This document shows, piece by piece, positions 52,618 through 63,332 of a DNA stretch of 64,000 nucleotides (positions are counted from its first letter, which is position 1; each line of letters starts with the position of its first letter). The position numbers were made by a program, and so were the translations under genes. Source of the stretch: Gadus chalcogrammus (lineage: Eukaryota > Chordata > Actinopteri > Gadiformes > Gadidae); contig NC_079422.1 in NCBI RefSeq assembly GCF_026213295.1, positions 26,756,206 to 26,820,205 of the forward strand, written 5' to 3'. The notes under the pieces were generated by a model, which was given only the letters and a program-made list of their open reading frames with translations, was not told the origin of the DNA and searched no databases.

Positions 52618-54903
52618 ATGTCCGCCGGGTCGATGCGTCTGAACCACAACACGAGTGCAGCCTGGCTGAGGTTCCTCCTCCGGGGTCAGCCCACCTGTAG
52701 ACCCGCCCTGCAGGTCAGAGGGGTCAGCGCCGTCCAGCCAGGGACCTCTGCCCCCGACGAGGCCGCCGCCCGGGACCCCCACTCCCCCCCGCTGTTCTCC
52801 AGATCCAGGACCGGTCGGTTCTTCCAGGCCCAGCCTCAGCTGAAGAACCCCTTTCTAGAAGACCCTCTGTTAGGGAGGTACCTCAGGAGACACCTGCCCC
52901 CCCAGGTAAGGATCAGACGCTGCTGAAGGCTAGGCAGTGTTTGAATAGTGTGGTCAACACATTGGAAACGTTGATGTAGTCAGTAAGTGATGACTAACAC
53001 AAAGGATGAGGCTAGATGCTCTGTGTGTCTCCAGCAGGCCGTGTTCTCAGACCTGCAGGCGTTTGGGGAGAGGATCTCAGGTGAGGTGGACGCCTGGGGG
53101 CGAGAGTGTGAGGTCAACCCCCCCAGGCTCGTCCCCTTTGACCCTTGGGGTAGAAGGGTGGACCACATCGTGACCTCGCCCGCCTGGCAGCGCATGAAAG
53201 AGCTGTCTGCCAGGGAGGGGCTGGTTGCCATCGGCTACGAGAGGTCGTGTGGTGAATGGAGGTCAGGGGAATCCAACTCTCGTTTACATGCTGCGTCTCT
53301 TTTGTGTTACTGCTCGGTACGTTCTGCGGTGATTCCCATGTTTCCCATCCGGGATGAAGAAGGTACATCTGATATTAATATTCAGATTTGCATCCCTTTA
53401 TGAACGGGTCAAGTGTGAAACTCTAGTCTGAGGTTACACCATATTTAAGATCCTGGTTATCATGGCCACGTCTGTTTCTCCTTCTCTCTGTCTCTCTGTC
53501 CGTCTCTCTGTCGGTCTCTCCTTCTCTCTGTCTGTCTCTCCTTCTCTCTGTCTCTCTGTCTCTCCGTCTCTCCTTCTCTCTGCCTGCCTGCCTGTCTGCC
53601 TGTCTGTCTGTAGTCGCGTCCACCAGGTGAGTAAGCTGTTCCTCTACTCCCCGTCGTCCGGTCTGTTCACCTGTCCTCTGGCCATGACCGACGGAGCGGC
53701 CAAGGTCATCCAGGTGTGATACTGATCGATTCACCTCTCTGCTCTTTGAGCTGCACACTGTTCCACTAGTGACCGTCTGGGGACACAAGTGCAGTAATAA
53801 TAATAGTGATAACTGTAATAGTTATTAGTGAATGTTGTGTATAAGTGGATCGTGAAGCAGTTTGTTCGTTAACCAATCACGGCGCGCCGCAGTCTCTCGG
53901 GGTGCCGCCGGCCGTTGACTCCGCCTACAGGAGGTTGACCTCTCGCGACCCCGAGCGGTTCTGGACGTCTGGCCAGTGGATGACCGAGCGGAGGGGCGGA
54001 TCGGACGTGGGTCAGTAGTCGGAGCTCCACTCGTCATCCTGCCTCGTAAACGCCAACAGAGACGAGTGACAAAGTTGTGTTGTATTACTTTATCTGTATT
54101 ATATATCTTTATCTGTATTATATATCTTTATCTGTATTATATTACTTTATCCGGACGGTTTGAGTCCAATCTTAAGGAGCCTAACAATAGTTCAATAAAG
54201 TAATTTGTCTGTATTTAGTTTTTATTGTAGTACATTTTATTTAGCTTTTCACGTTGTCCTTCTCCGTTGCAGTGATGTTTATTAATACGGCTTCCTGGCT
54301 GGTTGAGATGGCCAAAAAATGAGTGTAATTGATACGTTATGATTTATTCTCCCCCCTATCTTGAATATCGTTTCCCCCCCGATGTCTGTCCCTGCGGTCG
54401 ATATGCTGGTCAGTACCGTACGCCGCGGTCGGTACCGTGCGCCGCGGTCGGTACCGTGCGCCGCGGTCGGAACCGTGCGCCGCGGTCGGTAGCGTACGCC
54501 GCGGTCGGTACCGTGAGCCGCGGTCGGTAGCGTGCGCCGCGGTCGGTAGCGTACGCCGCGGTCGGTAGCGTACGCCGCGGTCGGTACCGTGCGCCGCGGT
54601 CGGTACCGTGCGCCGCGGTCGGTAGCGTACGCCGCGGTCGGTAGCGTGCGCCGCGGTCGGTAGCGTGCGCCGCGGTCGGTAGCGTGCGCCGCGGTCGGTA
54701 CCGTACGCCGCGGTCGGTAGCGTACGCCGCGGTCTGACTCGTTCCCTTCCCTCCGTCCAGCCGCTGGCACGGAGACGCTGGCCGAGCCCCAGCCGGACGG
54801 GTCCTACCGGCTCCACGGCTTCAAGTGGTTCACCTCCGCCACGGACGCCGACATGACCCTCCCCCTGGGCCGGGTGGTGGGCCGCCATGGATCCACCCCC
54901 CCG
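52618..54903 (+). CDS. AidB-like acyl-CoA dehydrogenase, N-terminal half (exons 1-5)
   Basis: Exons: 52618-52905, 53038-53243, 53614-53713, 53893-54010, 54761-54903; 285 codons in consistent phase, ending at a donor CCG|GTACGG. The first ~45 residues are Arg-rich and almost free of acidic residues, consistent with a mitochondrial presequence. PWGRRVDHIVTSPAW, GLFTCPLAMTDGAAK and MTERRGGSDV are signatures of the AidB branch of flavin acyl-CoA dehydrogenases (the second and third line the FAD/substrate pocket). Family length is ~540, so the C-terminal half with the catalytic glutamate is missing here: the duplicated block ends 840 bp downstream. Remaining exons are probably beyond 64000, after copy 2. 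Human has no close AidB orthologue that I know of. Acceptors of exons 3 and 5 directly follow tandem repeats. Confidence 0.85.
54410..54738. repeat. CpG-rich ~19-bp minisatellite CGCCGCGGTCGGTACCGTG
   Basis: About 17 units, each with the CCGCGG palindrome and four or more CpGs, in the AidB-like gene's intron 4, ending 22 bp before exon 5. No such array in copy 2, where this stretch is deleted. Confidence 0.95.
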
Positions 54904-55249
54904 GTACGGCCCCGCCGTCCCCGCAGATCCAGACCTGTCGTCTGTTAACGGCCCCGTGACATGCCACCAGGTGACGTCACAGGTGGACACGCCCACCTGT
55001 GATGTCATAAGGGGTCGTTTTCCAAACGGTAAATCACCCCACACCTGGTGGCCGGTCATGTGACCTCATTAACGGGACTTCAGAGACGTTCTGCTGTCTA
55101 GCTTTGTTTGTTTTGCCGGTTAAAATAGTCCCGTTATTTTGGCAGATTATTTTACAGAATCCTTCAGTTTAGTCCGATGGTCGAAGCCTTTAAGCAAACT
55201 GAAAATCTGCCACCATTGGAAAAGAGAAGGGATTGATTCATGGTCAATA

Positions 55250-55620
55250 TTTAGATTAGATTAGATAACTCTGGGTTAATCCCCCGGAGGGGAAATTCTT
55301 GTGTTACAGCATTGCAGCAGTCAAGGAAGAGATACAAGATATAATGCAGAGTAGTGCTAAAGTAAATGCTACAGTAATACGAAGGAAATGATAAAGTAAG
55401 CGCTACAGTAATGCTAAAGTAATGCTAAAGTAAATGCTACAGTAATGCTAAAGTAAATGCTACAGTAATGCCACAGTAATGCAAAGGAAACGCTAAAGTA
55501 AATGCTACAATAAAGCTTAAGTAATGCTAAGGATATGCTAAAGTAAATGCTACAGTAGTGCTAAAGTAATGCTAAGGTAATGCTAAAGTAAGTGCTATTC
55601 ACCCCAAAAGTAGTTGCAAC
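55250..55620. repeat. AATGCTAAAGTAAATGCTACAGT array next to a retroposon tail
   Basis: Starts with GATTAGATTAGATAACTCTG + GGTTAATCCCCCGGAGGGGAA, the inverse of a LINE tail, then about 15 degenerate units of GCTAAAGTAAATGCTACAGTAAT. Repeated in copy 2 at 63655-63925 with fewer units. Confidence 0.8.
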
Positions 55621-55975
55621 CCTTTTATATCAAGGTGAAAGATCATTATCAGTACCTCCTCTGGTGCAGCGATCCCAAACATCTCTAACCGTCTTCTGAC
55701 TCCTCCCCCTCCCCGTCTGACTCCTCCTCCCCCCGTCTGACTCCTCACCGCTGGTGAGATCCTGCTCCTGGTTCATGCTCCTGTTGCTGGTCTGGCCCTC
55801 AGAGACACACCCACAGAGTTTTAGAGAACTACAGAAGAACACAAAGACGATTAAATACGCTTCAGTAGGCGTCCAGGCCACTAGAGGTCATGATGGGACC
55901 CATAAATAAGTCAAGCACTACAGAAACCATCGTTCATCAACATAACCTGTGGATGAATGATTACATGTTATACCT

Positions 55976-56097
<122 letters not shown>

Positions 56098-56098
56098 G

Positions 56099-56583
56099 GG
56101 TGTTTAAGGGGGGGGAGGACGTGCGGTTAATGCGGCCGGCGTCGCCCGTCTCCCAGACGCCCGACACCCAGCAGGAGGCGGAGAAGGGCCCCGCCCGCAT
56201 GGAGCCCGACACCACCCAGCCGGGGACCAGCCGCGAGGTCACCGGCAGCATGGTCTCCATGATGAGGTCAGCATCCGGGGCGTCATGGCAACGCTGGGCT
56301 GGGGTTCAGAGAGGGAGAGGAGGGACGGTCCAAGTGATGAGGGCTGTTTTGGTATCCTTGGGCTCTCTCTCTCTCTCTCTCGCTCTCGCTCTCGCTCTCG
56401 CTCTCGCTCTCGCTCTCGCTCTCGCTCTCTCTCTCTCTCTCTCTCTCTGTCTCCTCTCTCTCTCTCTCTCTGTCTCCTCTCTCTCTGTCTCTCTCTGTCA
56501 CTCTCTGTCTCTGTGTGTTCACTCTCTCTGTCTCCTCTCTTACTGTCTGTGTCTGTCTGTCTCTCTCTGTCTCTGTGTGTTCA

Positions 56584-56641
<58 letters not shown>

Positions 56642-56739
56642 GCAGGACGATGTTGCGTTATTTCTTCCCTCCTGATTTCCGGATCCCTAAGGACGATGTG
56701 AACGGTATGACGGCGGAGGAACTGGTGGCGTTCCCTCTG
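56099..56739 (+). pseudogene. Duplicated MORC2 exons 24 and 25
   Basis: 56099-56266 is identical to MORC2 exon 24, and 56646-56739 matches exon 25 with three differences, all synonymous (TAC/TAT, GAG/GAA, CTT/CTG). Splice sites are intact. There is no upstream exon 23 in this copy and exons 26-27 are gone: intron 25 runs straight into the 3'UTR repeat at about 57350. It cannot make a MORC2 C-terminus by itself. Confidence 0.93.
56370..56642. repeat. (CT)n and CTCGCT repeat
   Basis: CTCTCGCTCTCGCTCTCGCT followed by CT and CTGT units; the CTCGCT expansion is absent from copy 1. Confidence 0.93.
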
Positions 56740-56924
56740 GTGAGCTCCGCCCCCGGCCGCCATCTTGGTCCTCAGTCTCTGATCTCAGGACGTCCCCCGA
56801 ACCACCTGACTAGTCTCCCAGTAGAACTAGGATATGTACCAAGACTGATGGTCAGATTGTGGATTAGTAATGGGATAGTTCATTATTTTTTCGTATTATT
56901 TACTCTTATTTAAATGTATCCATT

Positions 56925-57345
56925 TGTGTACTACTACTACTACTACTTCTAGTACTACTACTACTACTACCATGACGGCTACTACACTACTGTTCCTACC
57001 AATACTCCTGCTATACTACTACTGTTATCACTACTACCGCTACCGTACTTCTACTGCTACTATACTACTACTGTTATCACTACTACCGCTACCGTACTTC
57101 TACTGCTACTATACTACTACTGTTACTACTGCTGCTACTACACTACTGTTCCTACCACTACTCCTGCTATACTACTACTGTTATCACTACTACCGCTACC
57201 GTACTTCTACTGCTACTATACTACTACTGTTATCACTACTACCGCTACCGTACTTCTACTGCTACTATACTACTAATGTTACTACTGCTGCTACTACTAC
57301 CACTGTTACTACCACTGTTACTACCACTGTTACTACCACTACCCC
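56925..57345. repeat. TAC trinucleotide array with ~75-bp higher-order units
   Basis: CTACTACTGTTATCACTACT + ACCGCTACCGTACTTCTACT repeated about four times; copy 1 has one such unit. Confidence 0.93.
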
Positions 57346-57349
57346 TCTC

Positions 57350-57760
57350 TGGTGAGGGCCCCTCTCTGATGAGGGGCCCTCAGCCCATCAGAGAGGGCCC
57401 CTCTCTGGTGAGGGGCCCTCACCAGAGAGGGGCCCTCACCAGAGAGGGGCCCTCACCAGAGAGGGGCCCTCTCTGGTGAGGGCCCCTCTCTGATGAGGGC
57501 CCCTCTCTGATGGAGGCCCTCATCAGAGAGGGGCCCTCATCAGAGAGGGGCCCTCACCAGAGAGGGTCCCTCTCTGATGAGGGCCCCCATCAGAGAGGGG
57601 CCCCCATCAGAGAGGGGCCCCCACCAGAGAGGGGCCCTCCTCAGAGAGGGGCCCTCTCTGCTGAGGGCCCCTCTCTGGTGAGGGCCCCTCTCTGATGAGG
57701 GCCTCCATCAGAGAGGGGCCCTCATCAGAGAGGGGCCCTCCCCAGAGAGAGGCCCTCAGG
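57350..57760. repeat. GAGAGGGGCCCTC array with alternating orientation
   Basis: Units AGAGAGGGGCCCTCA(C/T)C and their complements G(G/A)TGAGGGCCCCTCTCT alternate in blocks, giving several large inverted repeats, unlike the one-way array in copy 1. Confidence 0.92.
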
Positions 57761-58075
57761 ACCGTACAAACGTCTTCATCGGCGCTCCTTTCATTTCGCT
57801 CTTCGCTCTCTGCCGGTTCTTGATGGTTTCAGCCTCCATGGTTCTTTTTATTTGACTTTCCGTTGTGGGCGGGGTCTGTGCGGTCCTGTGGGGACGTCTC
57901 CACGGTAACAGGGGTTTGTGTTCCCCTACTTTTATATCCACATATGTTTGTTAACGTTTGAATCGTTGGCTCCTGCTCGTTGGTTCTGAGAGTTGTCTTG
58001 TGTTCAGAGGCTTGGGTTTCAACATTAATCACAATATCTGTTTGATCTTCAACCAATTAAGGATCATCTGACTTG

Positions 58076-58079
<4 letters not shown>

Positions 58080-58127
<48 letters not shown>
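58080..58127. repeat. (TA)n microsatellite
   Basis: About 23 TA units; copy 1 (48583-48610) has only a short interrupted ATATCTATA. Confidence 0.96.
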
Positions 58128-58130
<3 letters not shown>

Positions 58131-58653
58131 AGGATCCAGTCTGTAATGAAACACTAAGTTTCCCTCCTTTAAAGTCGTGGTCCTGTGGCCACCTGGAGCA
58201 CCAGACCTGTACTGGGTTTTATCAGTGTGTCTCTGTCTCCAGGTTGCTCTCTGGGGAACTCTTCTGTTTGCTCACCCTTTCAGTGCCCAAGTTCTTCTCT
58301 CAGTCTGATTTTTAAAGTCATGAAAAATGTTTTATTAGGCGCTGCATGTGTTTTCAGTCTTTTTGAAAACTCTTTACATGAAATAATAAACCTGGTCCAT
58401 CGCCCACATAGCGTCGGTTCCTGTCCTTTCTAAACGTGTAAATGATTCTTTATAAAAGTTGTATCCCAAATGCAAGTCATCATTATTAGTTAGACATCCT
58501 TATTCAACAATAAAAGGTTAATGGGCCCTGCGGTGACCTTTGACCGCCTTCCCGGGTCAGATGCTAGACTTGGCGAGTAGGTCGAACTTTTACTTTGAAG
58601 GTACGAAGCGGACCCCAGAGGAAAGGAAAACAACAGAGACGGTAAGACTTTGT

Positions 58654-59018
58654 CATTTCGTAGTTTATTGTTTTTGAATTGTTTAGTATTGTATTCGGTA
58701 CAGATGTTCACATGTAAACTAAGAAGAATATTAGGGACGTCGTAGTGTGTTGTTGTCGCTCCTTAACCCAGACGCGAATGAGAACGTTAAAGGGCCAACA
58801 TGGTTATGTACACAGTTTAAGGCGCTTTTCGATTCACCAAAAAGTTATAATTATTCTATTTCTCACCGAGCACAACTACAGTATTTAAAACGCACCGTAG
58901 TGGTAATGGGAGACTATCTCACGGTCACCCTCCAAGAGGACTTGTCTTTCTTGTCACTAATTGTTAGGGTTAACCCTTAACCATAACCCTATCAAAATAA
59001 TAATAATAATAAAAATAA
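58654..59018. other. Segment unique to copy 2, unidentified
   Basis: Inserted between ACTTTGTC and ATTTTACACTTT, which are adjacent in copy 1. Contains GGGCCAACATGGTTATGTAC and ends with AATAATAATAAT. A 77-codon open frame (58747-58980) has no recognised motif. Could be a retroposon fragment or sequence lost from copy 1. Confidence 0.5.
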
Positions 59019-59268
59019 CATTTTACACTTTGAACTTTTGAAACGATCAGAAAGAAGTCATTGAACATTAAAGAGTAGTCTAATCAGTTGTAATGATTCA
59101 TGTTTTTTTATAGTACACAGTGTAAGTTGCATTTTGTTACCTTTTGTTAATTAACAGTGAATAGTACGATATGAATGCAGTTCTCTCAGATCTCCCATGG
59201 TAGAGATTCCCATTCAGGAAACATTAGTTATTTTGGTTGTTTGTTTATTTTATTATCAAACAGAAGTC

Positions 59269-60893
59269 TTAGTCTGTTTGATTGACAGGTGAGATGATCA
59301 GGGGGTCAGAGTTTGTACCTCCTTCCTGATACCATGGATCGAGGAGTGGATAGAGAGGCTCAGTGAAGGTGCAGCCCGTAGCAGAGTAGATATGAACCCT
59401 GGCTTCCACATCATAGAAGGAGACCAGACCCTCATCATAATCAACAAACACCCCCACCTTCTGGAGCTCAGCTCTCAGAGGGAGACGGACACCAGGTTTA
59501 TCTCTAAATACCAACTCATCCTTGTTGTAGTAAAGAGTCCAGTAACCGTTCTCAGGGGTCCACTCTGTCCCACCTTTTCTGTTGATGGACTCTCTGGCCA
59601 CTCCTAAACCCCATGCAGTCTTGTCTTTAACCTGGACCTCAAAGTAAAATCTCCCTGAGGAGAAGCTCTGCCTCGTGAGAACACATGTATACCCTATAAA
59701 TCTCTTAGGGTTGTATGGGAGTACCTTCCTCACACCTCCATCATGTACTTGTTTCCCATCCTCAGACAGGATGAGCTGGGGATGAGCTGTATCAGGATCC
59801 AGAGTGACATCTACCTCATACTGCTGGACCCTCTTCAGTTCAGCATCATCACGCAGCTTCTTCATCTCCATGTTCAGTGTCTCCTCCAGCTGATCCAGGG
59901 ATCTCCACAAGGTCCCTACGTATGACGGAGGACGGACCTCCACCGTGGTCCAGTCCTGGGGGGTGGAGGATCCTTTCAGGGATCTGAAGGCCTGGAGGAA
60001 GTGGAGGTGGTCTTCAGTGTGTGAGAGTGGCTTCACCTCTGAGCTTCTATTGGTCAGATCTTCTATTTCCTGCTCCAGCTCTTTGATGAGGTCTTCAGCT
60101 TGTTTCTCTGTGGTTTTCAGTCTCTCTTTAACTGTTTGGTTGAAATCATCTCTGCACTTTTCAACACAGCCTATCAGAGCAGTGAAGACCTGCCCACCAT
60201 CGGCTATCACTCCGTCTGCGTCTTTGTTGCTCAGTTCCACTATGTCTTTGATCTCCTTAATCTTTAGTTTTGTCTCCTGGATCATCTGCTGAACTTCAGC
60301 CTCTATCTTCCCCAGCAGGGCCGTCTTCACTCCATATTCCTCCTTTAGAGGTACAACAGGATGGGACTTGTGGTCTGTCACTGTGCACAACAGACACACA
60401 CACTCCTGTTCAGTCTGGCAGAAGAGCTCCAGAAGTCGGTCGTGTTTTCTTACACATCCTGTCTTCCAGACGGTCCATAGGCTCGACCAGCCGATGTTTC
60501 TTCAGGCCTGAGACTCTCTGATGTGGCTCCAGGTGGGTTTGGCAGTAAGATGTAAAACACATTAGGCAGGACTTCACAGCCTTCAGCTGGGTCCCAGTGC
60601 AGACGTCACAGGGAACTTCTCCTGGTTCAACACAAGGCTGCTCCTTTACTCGTACGGTCGTTCTAAACAGATCAGCCATCTCTGATACAAGATATTGACC
60701 TTGGATCAGGTCTAGTGTCGAACATCTGGTTACAAATAGGACATTTGCACTGGACTTGTTCATCCCAGAATTTATTAATGCAGGCTCTGCAGAAGTTGTG
60801 TCCACACGGTGTGGAAACTGGGCTGCTGAACACATCCAGACAGATGGGACAGGAAAAGTTCTCTTCAGACCAGGAAGTGTTAGCAGAGGCCAT
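59269..60893 (-). pseudogene. Duplicated TRIM gene with two frameshifts
   Basis: Same RING/B-box/coiled-coil/PRY-SPRY protein as 49409-51031, starting at ATG 60893. After the RING domain two single bases are missing relative to copy 1 (about 60697-60709: ATACAAGATATT against ATACAAGGATATT, and ACCTTGGATC against ACCTGTGGATC), and near 60449 one T is added (GTGTTTTCTTAC against GTGTTTCTTAC). The frame is not restored, so RING, B-box 1 and the remaining 376 codons (B-box 2 part, coiled coil, SPRY) are in three different frames. The SPRY part is otherwise open and well conserved. Either a recent pseudogene or uncorrected assembly errors. Confidence 0.85.
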
Positions 60894-62053
60894 CCTAGAA
60901 GACAAGGATCATGTATTGAGATGTTCCATTATTGTTCTAATTCCATAAGGGGAAGGTTCACCATTTTTCTAAAGTTGTGCTGATTTACTCACCTTGTTGT
61001 GGTTTCTGTGTCGACGGATGTTTTCCAAAAGGCTTCCTTTTCCTCCTGAAAGAGAGAACTGCTTCTACGTTGGATGGCTTTGGTTTCTATGATCCTTAAG
61101 TTTCGTTTCTTGAACAAGTCGTCCTCTCCTCTCCTCCCCTAACACCTGGCTCCTCCCCTGGCTCCTCCCCTAACACCTGGCTCCTCCCCTAACACCTGGC
61201 TCCGCCCCCACGGACCACTGTCGTTTCAACTTTCACACCCTGTCTTAGGGTGCATTCATGCGTTGTAATTCAAATACGTTGATTTTTTTTCAAATGTGTT
61301 TGAAACACCATAAATGACAAAACACAGACCAAGAGCTGGTGAAATACTAGAGACATTTTGTGATTTAATGGTGATTTTCTACCGTAACTGGGATTAAGAG
61401 CAATACAAAAACACTTGACGTGACTTTTCCTGAGGCTGGTATTTTTCTTTCCAGTATTCATACAAACAAGCTTCTCCCAGTATGCCCAGGGTATATGTGC
61501 TAGTATGTTTTGTGATTTAATATTGAGTTAACTTAGTTAACTCAATAGTAGTAGTTCGTAGTAGTAGTAGTAGTAGTAGTAGTAGTTAGTAACGTAGTTC
61601 CATAAGGCTTAACTCCCAGACTCTAACCTCATGAAGCCGCTGCATCATGTGACTCGGGGTGGGGCAGACGGACCAGACCAACAGGTTCCCTGTTCAGAGA
61701 CAACACAGTCAATGCCAGCACAGAGAAAAACAAACAGCAAAACAGATCTAAAATGTGCCGTGGCAGTTAACCATGTCACTCTATAACTGATGGTGCATTA
61801 TGGGTAGCCTTTCTGTGCCAGGGACAAACAGTGTGAAAGTCTGAAGTGACGGACTGGTTTCGTAGTTAAGTTGTATTTGTTATTCAGGGTTATCAAGGTG
61901 TGATTGAGCCAAATGAAAACACTGGAAAACACACTATTTGGGTACGATGGCTGTGTGAATCTTCTATGGTTCTTTATTTCCCTGTTATACAAAAACACAG
62001 GAAACGCACAAACACAAACAGGTATCACCAAACCAACAACTCAGCATAAAAAA

Positions 62054-62154
<101 letters not shown>

Positions 62155-62185
62155 CCCCCCCCCCCCTCTCTCAGCTCTGACCAAC

Positions 62186-62638
62186 ATGTCCGCCGGGTCG
62201 ATGCGTCTGAACCACACCACGAGTGCAGCCTGGCTGAGGTTCCTCCTCCGGGGTCAGCCCCCCTGTAGACCCGCCCTGCAGGTCAGAGGGGTCAGCGCCG
62301 TCCAGCCAGGGACCTCTGCCCCCGACGAGGCCGCCGCCCGGGACCCCCACGCCCCCCCGCTGTTCTCCAGGTCCAGGACCGGTCTGTTCTTCCAGGCCCA
62401 GCCTCAGCTGAAGAACCCCTTTCTAGAAGACCCTCTGCTAGGGAGGTATCTCAGGAGACACCTGCCCCCCCAGGTAAGGATCAGACGAGTCGGGGAGGAC
62501 GTCGCTGGCCGAGCCCCAGCCGGACGGGTCCTACCGGCTCCACGGCTTCAAGTGGTCCACCTCCGCCACGGACTCCGACATGACCCTCACCCTGGGCCGG
62601 GTGGGGGGCCGCCATGGATCCCCCCCCGGTACGGCCCG
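62186..62638 (+). pseudogene. Duplicated AidB-like dehydrogenase, exon 1 fused to exon 5 remnant
   Basis: 62186-62473 is an intact 96-codon copy of exon 1 with about seven substitutions and a good donor. From 62482 the sequence jumps to the exon 5 counterpart (62513-62638), with about 15 filler bases at the join; exons 2-4 and their introns are deleted. The exon 5 remnant has lost its acceptor and two bases in its C-run, so it cannot be spliced in frame. Confidence 0.88.
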
Positions 62639-62654
62639 CCGTCCCCCAGACCCG

Positions 62655-63332
62655 TGAAGACTGATTACACACACACCCCCTGGACTCACCGCCTACTGGA
62701 CTCCCTCCCCCCTCCCCTCCCCCCGTTGCAGCACAGTATGCCGTGAGCGATGTGATGCGCCTGTTGGCTGCGTCCGCCTCCCGGTGTCTGAGTTGTGACA
62801 CCTCCCCTCCCCAACTCCCTTCCCCCCTCCCATATGCGTTTGTGATGTTTTTGATGTGATGCTTATGTGTTGAGGTGTTTTTTTTTTTTGCTAATCCCTA
62901 CACTGTGCCCCCCATACAGGAGCATAGTTTGGGGTATTGACAATTTTTTTTCCCCCTCGTTCCCTCTTGTCTTAGCTTTGAAACTTTCTTATATAATGCG
63001 GGCCGCATGATTCTCCGTGAACAAGCGCCTGACAGTCTCTCCGTCCTGTCTCCCCACACTGTCTTCTATGTTTCTTGGACGGAATGTTACTGGGAATTTT
63101 CCTCACTCTCCACCTCATCCCTAACTCTCCACCCCAAGCTGGTGTGTAGTGAGCGTTCTGGCGCCGATTGGTTGCCGTGCATCACCCAAGTGGGTGCTAC
63201 ATATTGGTGGTGGTTAGTGAGGTCCCCCCCTTCTTTTGAGTGTTATTCTGTTTTGCTATATGCTCTGTAAGGTGACCTTGGGTGTCTTGAATGGCGCCTC
63301 TAAATAAAATGTATTATTATTATTATGACAGC
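62655..63332 (+). mobile_element. LINE 3' end (L2/CR1-like), only in copy 2
   Basis: Contains GTAGTGAGCGTTCTGGCGCC, GCATCACCCAAGTGGGTGCT, TGGTGGTGGTTAGTGAGGTC and ends GTGTCTTGAATGGCGCCTCT + AAATAAAATG(TAT)TATTATTAT. This is a 3' tail I recognise from fish L2-type non-LTR retroposons. No reverse-transcriptase frame is present. Confidence 0.7.

Noticed and set aside
54194..54199. AATAAA as the end of the AidB-like gene
   Set aside because: It is in intron 4; exon 5 at 54761 continues the frame and family match. Alternative polyadenylation is possible but unsupported.
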